Under the pieces are notes generated by a model. It ran no database searches and was not told where the DNA came from. It was given only the letters and a program-made list of their open reading frames with translations. Of a stretch of DNA of 64,000 nucleotides, positions 59,365 to 64,000 are shown piece by piece. The stretch covers positions 9,047,224 through 9,111,223 of the forward strand of contig NZ_JADWYI010000001.1 of NCBI RefSeq assembly GCF_016904885.1, read 5' to 3'. Origin of the DNA: Archangium primigenium (GTDB taxonomy: Bacteria; Myxococcota; Myxococcia; Myxococcales; Myxococcaceae). The position numbers and the translations under genes were made by a program. Every line of letters begins with the position of its first letter. Positions within the stretch are counted from its first letter, which is position 1.

Positions 59365-60573
59365 ATGACCGCCGTCCCCGCCTCCGCGCCTCCGTCCTTG
59401 CGGCTCGCCCAGCGCATGTCGCGCATGAAACCCTCGGCCGTCCGGGAAATCCTCAAGGTGGCCGAGCGGCCCGACGTGCTCTCGTTCGCCGGAGGGCTGC
59501 CCGCGCCCGAGCTCTTCCCGGTGGAGGCCATCGCCCAGGCGCATGCCGAGGTGTTCGCCGAGGAGGGCCGCGCGGCGCTCCAGTACAGCACCACGGAGGG
59601 CTACGGCCCCTTGCGCGAGTGGATCGCCGCCTGGCTGGGCGGGCACGGCCAGCGCGTGAGCGCCGACGGGGTGCTCATCACCAATGGCTCGCAGCAGGGC
59701 ATCGAGCTGGTGGCCAAGGTGATGTTGGATCCAGGCGACCTGGTGGTGGTGGAGAGCCCGAGCTACCTCGCGGCGCTGCAGACGTTCAGCGGCTACGAGG
59801 TGTCGTTCCTGGTGGCGGGCAGTGACGACGACGGCATGCGGGTGGACGAGCTGGAGCGGCTGTGCGCCGCGCGCAAGCCCAAGCTCATCTACCTGGTGCC
59901 CAACTTCCAGAACCCCAAGGGCACCACGCTGTCGCTGGAGCGGCGCCGGGCGCTCGTGCGCTTCGCCCAGCACCACCGCATCCTCATCCTCGAGGATGAT
60001 CCGTATGGCGAGCTGCGCTTCCGCGGCGAGCACCTGCCGTCGCTGGCGTCGCTCGACGACGAGGGCGTGGTGGTGGGCCTGGGCTCGTTCTCCAAGGTGC
60101 TGGCCCCCGGGCTGCGCATTGGCTGGATGGTGGCGCCGCGCGAGGTGCAGCGCGCGGCCACCGTGGTCAAGCAGGCGGCGGACCTGCACACGGCCACCGT
60201 GGCGCAGCGGGCCACGGCGCGGCTCCTGTCGCGCTTCGACTTCCAGGGGCACCTGGCGCACCTGCGCGGCGTGTACGGCGAGCGGTGCGAGGCCATGCTC
60301 GGCGCGCTCGAGCGGCACATGCCCGCGGGCACCCGGTGGACCCGGCCCGACGGCGGCATGTTCGTGTGGGCGGAGCTGCCCGCGGGCCTCAACGCGGACA
60401 CCCTCTTCCCGCTCGCGCTGGAGAAGCGGGTGGCCTTCGTGCCCGGCACCTCGTTCTTCGCCGCCGAGCCGCGCCACGAGTTCATGCGGCTCAACTTCTC
60501 CAACCGCCCGCCGGAGCTGTTGGAGGAAGGGATGCGGCGGCTGGGCGCCGTCATCGCGTCGCGGCGCGCCTGA
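59365..60573 (+). CDS. PLP-dependent aminotransferase, class I/II (LysN-like)
   Basis: The 402-residue enzyme is a fold-type I aminotransferase. The PLP lysine lies in GSFSKVLAPGLRIGW (K244), with NFQNPKG (residues 181-187) and LEDDPYGELRF (the Asp and Tyr contacting the cofactor). It resembles 2-aminoadipate/aromatic aminotransferases of the LysN type. The ATG at 59365 has AAGGGAG 9 bases upstream, overlapping the end of the Lrp gene, so the two are one operon. The substrate cannot be fixed from the sequence alone; branched-chain, aromatic or aminoadipate are the candidates. Confidence 0.9.
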   Translation: MTAVPASAPPSLRLAQRMSRMKPSAVREILKVAERPDVLSFAGGLPAPELFPVEAIAQAHAEVFAEEGRAALQYSTTEGYGPLREWIAAWLGGHGQRVSADGVLITNGSQQGIELVAKVMLDPGDLVVVESPSYLAALQTFSGYEVSFLVAGSDDDGMRVDELERLCAARKPKLIYLVPNFQNPKGTTLSLERRRALVRFAQHHRILILEDDPYGELRFRGEHLPSLASLDDEGVVVGLGSFSKVLAPGLRIGWMVAPREVQRAATVVKQAADLHTATVAQRATARLLSRFDFQGHLAHLRGVYGERCEAMLGALERHMPAGTRWTRPDGGMFVWAELPAGLNADTLFPLALEKRVAFVPGTSFFAAEPRHEFMRLNFSNRPPELLEEGMRRLGAVIASRRA

Positions 60574-60586
60574 GCGCCAATTCCTC

Positions 60587-60667
60587 GCAACCCCTCGCGG
60601 TTGCCTGGGAAGACACACATTCCCGTTGCCCCGAGAGCAACACCAGACATGTTGCCGCCGGGGCAAC
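60587..60667 (+). ncRNA. Dense run of hairpins built on GCAAC/GTTGC words, untranslated region
   Basis: Three hairpins follow one another 13 bases after the aminotransferase stop. GCAACC pairs with GGTTGC (60587-60604), and GGGAA pairs with TTCCC (60607-60624). GTTGCCCC (60625-60632) pairs with GGGGCAAC (60660-60667), enclosing an inner GCAACA/TGTTGC stem with the loop CCAGACA. GCAAC or GTTGC occurs six times in 81 bases. No T-run follows, so it is not a standard terminator. It may be a 3' untranslated structure, a processing site or a protein-binding region. Confidence 0.4.
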
Positions 60668-60701
60668 AAAACCAGGATAACACCCACACCCCGTTTAAAC
60701 C

Positions 60702-60730
60702 TTGCCTTGATAAGGCTTTGTTTCTTATCT
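60702..60730 (+). promoter_or_regulatory. Putative promoter of the lipoprotein gene at 60783
   Basis: TTGCCT (60702-60707) and TTATCT (60725-60730) are separated by 17 bases and lie about 50 bases before the start codon. Both boxes match the vegetative consensus in 4 of 6 positions. The surrounding AT content is high for this genome, and an exact palindrome GTTTAAAC (60693-60700) lies directly upstream. Confidence 0.4.
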
Positions 60731-60782
60731 TGCGAAGAAGGATGCCTGACCGGGGCGTCCTTCCCAAGAAGGGGGTGTGTCC

Positions 60783-63008
60783 ATGCATCAGGAACGCAAT
60801 CAGGCAAAGGGTTTGAAGTCGGGCTCGTGCTGGCTGTTGGGCGCCGCGCTGGCCTTGGGCGGATGTCTGTCCGAGCAGGCCCCCCCGATGGATCCCGCGA
60901 CGGAGCAGCTCGTGGCCGCCGCGGCCGCCGCCGAGGATCCCATCACCACGCCCTTCAAGAACCTGCCCTTCGTGGAGGCCAGCAGCGCCACGCGGGTGAT
61001 GGTGCAGAAGCTGCCCCAGCCCACCGCGCTCCGGGAGACGGTGGCGGTGCACGTGAAGCTGCCGCCGCCGGCCAACAAGGAGCTGGAGGGCAGCCTCGTG
61101 CGCGTGCTCGGGGACCAGAAGAATCCCCAGGTGCTGTTCCGCTCGGACGTGCTGGCCGAGCTCAAGCAGATTCCCCAGAGCCCGGGCCGGGAGTTCTACA
61201 CCTCCTTCGCCCAGCTGGACGTGTCGGAGCTGGAGCGCCGCGCCAAGAACGAGGAGGAGATCGCCTCGGGCGCGTTCGGAGAGGTCACCCGCGAGTCCAT
61301 CGTGTTCAACGGCCGCACGCCGATCAGCCGCACGGTGGGGGCGCCGGTGGACGTGCGCACGTTCCAGGGGGGCGGGCTCACCCCGCTGTCGATCTGCCCC
61401 GTGCGTCCCGTGTCCACCCAGGCCTCCTGGGGCAAGAGCCTGCTCATCACGGATCCCGCCGTGGTGCTGGATCCCGCGCGCACGTGGGATCCGTGCACGG
61501 GCGCGGGCACGCAGGGCGGCGTGTGGACCTTCGCGCACCTCGTGCGGGAGATGGCGCAGAACTCGGGCCGCACGCCCGAGGACTTCGTGAAGGAGTGGCT
61601 GAGCCTCTGGCTCAACGACTACGCCCTCAACGGCAGCAACGTGCCGGCGCGCACCAACATCTTCTCCCAGGTCATCCAGCCCTGGGCCACCGCCAGCGGG
61701 GTCTCCTCGGCGCTCGTCACCAACCCGTCCACCAACCGCCGCGAGGTGCTGCTGGGCGGCCCGCTCAACCTGAACATCTCGCCCTTCCGCCTGCTGGCGA
61801 TCGTCAACCGCACGGACCTGGGCCGCAGCGTGGGCGGCGGCGGCTACGGCGGCTCGTCCGACGCGGGCGAGCTGCGCTTCGTGTTCGGCCTGACGCGCCC
61901 CTCGCCCTGGGGCGGCGGCACCGAGGCGACGTGTGGCCTGAGGCCCTTCACCGTCATCTTCGAGTATGGCGTGCCCCGCTCGGGCTGCCAGCAGGTGATT
62001 GACTGGGCGCGGCAGTGGACGCAGCTGGCCAGCCGGCCCTCGTTCGACGCGACCTACCTGTCGCAGCTGCAGGGCATGACCCAGAGCGTGGTGCTGCGCG
62101 ACAAGGCGCCCGGCAAGGGCAACCGCAACGCCATCAATCAGATCCGCACCAACGAGAACACGCTCAACACGCTGTGGCAGCTGCGCGAGTTCACGCTCAG
62201 CACGCAGAACTTCGCCACCGACACCGAGACGCCCGTGAACGGCCCGCTGCGTCCGCACACGGTGGCGCTCACGCCGAGCGACAGCCTGCACAACCCCAAC
62301 GGCGGGGACCCGGACCTGACCGCCTACGTGTCCACCACCGTGGCCGCGGGCCTGCAGACCCCGCTGAGCGTGCCCTTCCAGTGCGCGTCCAGCTTCTCCA
62401 TGCCCTCGAGCTTCAACGGCCGGCCGCTGCTCGGCGCCAGCTCGCAGATTCCGGCCAACCGCTGGATCGTCTCGGGCCTGAGCAACACCTCGGCCCAGGA
62501 CGTGTGCGCGCGCAAGGAGCTGTCCGTCAACACCTGCAATGGCTGCCACTTCGGTGACACGGCCACCAACGGCGCGGGCGGCAACCTGAGCTTCACGCAC
62601 ATCAGCCCCACGTCGGGCATTCCCGCCCGCACGTCCAAGTTCCTCACGGGCGGTGGCCCGGGCTTCATGTTCGGCGTGCCCGACCAGCAGTTCGGCGCGT
62701 CCGTGGCGACGTGGAACTTCGCGGACCTGGAGCGGCGCCACCAGCGGCTGTACGACATCGCCACCTGCTCCACGTGCGGCCCGCGCTTCAGCCTGAACGC
62801 CGGCATCCTGGATCAGATCCAGCGCCTCGAGGGCGTGGTGCCCTTCGAGCCGGCCATCTCCACGGGCGGCAAGTCGCCCTTCAAGGTGGGCCCCATCACC
62901 CGCGTGGAGACGGTGCGCTCCCTGCTGGAGGTGCGGCCCCAGTTCCAGGGTGAGCTGCGCGACGAGCCGACGGACTTCCTGCGCCCCGTCGAGACGTTCG
63001 TGCACTGA
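60783..63008 (+). CDS. Large lipoprotein with one c-type-heme-like CxxCH motif
   Basis: The 741-residue product has a lipoprotein signal (lipobox LGGC, C28). Most of the sequence is not recognisable: segments such as LLAIVNRTDLGR, GELRFVFGLTRP and AINQIRTNE occur in exported myxobacterial proteins of unknown function. Near the C-terminus NTCNGCHFGDT contains CxxCH, the attachment motif of cytochrome c heme, and CSTCG follows about 75 residues later. One heme or a structural zinc/disulfide site is possible. The ATG at 60783 is used; a GTG two codons earlier is less likely. No cytochrome or maturation gene is nearby. Confidence 0.75.
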   Translation: MHQERNQAKGLKSGSCWLLGAALALGGCLSEQAPPMDPATEQLVAAAAAAEDPITTPFKNLPFVEASSATRVMVQKLPQPTALRETVAVHVKLPPPANKELEGSLVRVLGDQKNPQVLFRSDVLAELKQIPQSPGREFYTSFAQLDVSELERRAKNEEEIASGAFGEVTRESIVFNGRTPISRTVGAPVDVRTFQGGGLTPLSICPVRPVSTQASWGKSLLITDPAVVLDPARTWDPCTGAGTQGGVWTFAHLVREMAQNSGRTPEDFVKEWLSLWLNDYALNGSNVPARTNIFSQVIQPWATASGVSSALVTNPSTNRREVLLGGPLNLNISPFRLLAIVNRTDLGRSVGGGGYGGSSDAGELRFVFGLTRPSPWGGGTEATCGLRPFTVIFEYGVPRSGCQQVIDWARQWTQLASRPSFDATYLSQLQGMTQSVVLRDKAPGKGNRNAINQIRTNENTLNTLWQLREFTLSTQNFATDTETPVNGPLRPHTVALTPSDSLHNPNGGDPDLTAYVSTTVAAGLQTPLSVPFQCASSFSMPSSFNGRPLLGASSQIPANRWIVSGLSNTSAQDVCARKELSVNTCNGCHFGDTATNGAGGNLSFTHISPTSGIPARTSKFLTGGGPGFMFGVPDQQFGASVATWNFADLERRHQRLYDIATCSTCGPRFSLNAGILDQIQRLEGVVPFEPAISTGGKSPFKVGPITRVETVRSLLEVRPQFQGELRDEPTDFLRPVETFVH

Positions 63009-63044
63009 GAGCGGACGTGGACGGCGCGCGGTAGGGTGAGGCCC

Positions 63045-63923
63045 ATGTCCTCCCGCGCGCCCCCGCCCGACATCGCCCTGGTCACCGCCCCCACCCTCCC
63101 CGACTGCACCCCGGACGAGACCCTGCTCGCCCAGGCGCTGGCGCGGCGGGGGGTGAGGGCGGGCCCCGTCGTCTGGGACGACCCCGCGGTGGACTGGAGC
63201 CGCTTCCGCCTGGCCCTGGTGCGCACCGCGTGGGACTCGGACATGCGCCGTGACGCCTTCGTCGCCTGGGCCGAGCGCGCGGGGGCCCTGTGCCCCCTGT
63301 GGAATCCCCCCGACGTGATTCGTTGGAACACCCACAAGGGCTACCTCCGGGAGCTGGAGGCCCGGGGCATCCCCACCATCCCCACCCTCTGGCTCGACCG
63401 CGGCGCGGCTCCGGACGTGGGCGCCCTGCTCGCCGAGCGGGGCTGGACGGACGCGGTGCTCAAACCGGCCGTCTCCGCCGGCGCGCGGGACACCCTGCGC
63501 CTGCGCGGCCCCGGAGACCTCACCGCCGCCCACGCCCTGGTGGCGCGCGTGCTGCCCCACAAGGACATGATGGTGCAGCCCTACCTGCCCTCGGTGGAGC
63601 AGCAAGGGGAGTTCGGGCTCGTCTTCCTCGGCGGCCGGCACACCCACACCGTCCGGCGGCAGGCCGCCCTCTCCGGCCAGCCCGGCTACGACTCCACCGC
63701 CGCCACCCTCGCCTCCGCCTCCGAGGAGGAGCGCGCCTTCGCCCAGAAGGTGCTCGACGCCACCGGGCGCCGCCTGCTCTACGCCCGGGTGGACGTGGCC
63801 CGCGACGCGCACGGCGCCCTCAGGCTCATGGAGTTGGAGGCCACCGAGCCCAACCTCTTCCTGCGGCTGGGCGGCCCCCAGGCCGTGGAGCACTGGGTGG
63901 ACGCCTTGCTGCACACCGCCTAG
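63045..63923 (+). CDS. ATP-grasp domain protein
   Basis: The 292-residue protein has the ATP-grasp layout: an N-terminal domain (IALVTAPTLPDCTPDE), the central lysine strand DAVLKPAVSAGARDTLR, the ATP-pocket stretch MMVQPYLPSVEQQGEFGLVFL and the C-terminal metal site LRLMELEATEPNLFL (E, E, N). It resembles proteins called prokaryotic glutathione synthetase-like, which ligate an amine to a carboxylate at the expense of ATP. The product is unknown. The start codon ATG follows GGGTGAGGCCC. The next gene begins 9 bases after its stop. Confidence 0.85.
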   Translation: MSSRAPPPDIALVTAPTLPDCTPDETLLAQALARRGVRAGPVVWDDPAVDWSRFRLALVRTAWDSDMRRDAFVAWAERAGALCPLWNPPDVIRWNTHKGYLRELEARGIPTIPTLWLDRGAAPDVGALLAERGWTDAVLKPAVSAGARDTLRLRGPGDLTAAHALVARVLPHKDMMVQPYLPSVEQQGEFGLVFLGGRHTHTVRRQAALSGQPGYDSTAATLASASEEERAFAQKVLDATGRRLLYARVDVARDAHGALRLMELEATEPNLFLRLGGPQAVEHWVDALLHTA

Positions 63924-63932
63924 CGTGCGCGT

Positions 63933-64000
63933 ATGCCCCAGGTGAAAAGTTCTCGTCCCGCCCAGGACACCCTTCCCCCCCGGCTCAGCACCCTGCTCGA
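63933..64000 (+). CDS. Start of a further gene, truncated by the window edge
   Basis: An ATG at 63933 opens a frame that stays open to the right edge (22 codons; MPQVKSSRPAQDTLPPRLST and then LL). It lies on the same strand 9 bases after the ATP-grasp gene. The ribosome site is weak and the protein cannot be identified from this much. Confidence 0.4.
   Translation, partial: MPQVKSSRPAQDTLPPRLSTLL

Noticed and set aside
60587-60667. The GCAAC/GTTGC cluster as an intrinsic terminator or CRISPR-like array
   Set aside because: No T-run follows any stem, and the repeated word is only 5 bases and alternates in orientation.
60693-60700. GTTTAAAC palindrome as an operator
   Set aside because: It is a single 8-bp palindrome in an AT-rich promoter region with no second copy; the evidence is insufficient to call a binding site.
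59889-63914. Open minus-strand frame of about 1340 codons across three plus-strand genes
   Set aside because: It runs antisense to the aminotransferase, the lipoprotein and the ATP-grasp gene, has low-complexity composition and no recognisable motif.

Overview
The window comes from a very GC-rich chromosome of a myxobacterium, most likely suborder Cystobacterineae (Archangium/Cystobacter/Melittangium type). The evidence is a Myxococcus-type light-inducible carotenoid operon, DUF2381, DUF5953 and cysteine-rich (DUF4215/MopE-like) lipoproteins, PEGA-domain kinases, many secreted lipoproteins, and start/stop codons that overlap as ATGA. I see no tRNA, rRNA, CRISPR array, integrase or transposase.

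Region 1 (1-9.4 kb, minus strand) is a carotenoid operon: crtE, crtI, crtB, an HMG-CoA reductase, crtD, crtC, a GT21-like glycosyltransferase, crtYc, crtYd and the start of an acyltransferase-like gene that runs off the left edge. Every junction is a 4-base overlap. The genes cover precursor supply, phytoene synthesis and desaturation, hydration, cyclisation and, by inference, glycosylation and acylation. The upstream region carries three contiguous 11-bp direct repeats with a TTGACA box inside the third, the layout of a CarH/CarA (B12 photoreceptor-repressor) operator. A divergent exported redoxin-like gene begins inside that operator. The crtE product lacks both aspartate-rich motifs of active prenyl synthases.

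Region 2 (9.4-16.5 kb) holds two housekeeping-like genes, then a conflict-type cassette: a lipoprotein with a toxin-like C-terminus translationally coupled to a probable partner, flanked by near-identical short direct repeats, next to an Imm52-like DUF5953 gene and two gene fragments.

Region 3 (16.5-34.7 kb) is rich in envelope and signalling genes: a membrane metallophosphoesterase, a ~1570-residue lipoprotein with amidohydrolase and lamin-tail domains, FHA, PEGA kinase, TPR, PEGA and Cys-repeat proteins, an M20 peptidase, a chemoreceptor, a HAD phosphatase and several small secreted or membrane proteins.

Region 4 (34.9-39.9 kb) is a five-gene plus-strand unit: DUF2381, a Ser/Thr kinase with an internal lipobox, a P-loop ATPase of clearly lower GC, and two unrecognised partners. 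The last three genes are the best candidate here for an undescribed system.

Region 5 (39.9-57 kb) is mixed: a GST, a class III cyclase, an S46 peptidase, lipase-like hydrolases, a stress and phosphate group (Dps, pyrophosphatase, CHAD, Hsp70-like), a GH5-like glycanase, peptide deformylase, an XRE regulator, and a MshEN protein with a degenerate receiver domain.

Region 6 (57-64 kb) has a GT-C membrane glycosyltransferase, an Lrp regulator with a probable autoregulatory palindrome coupled to an aminotransferase, a dense run of hairpins, a large lipoprotein with one CxxCH motif, an ATP-grasp enzyme and the start of one more gene. Names from memory of the Myxococcus xanthus carB operon are marked as such; nothing was searched.
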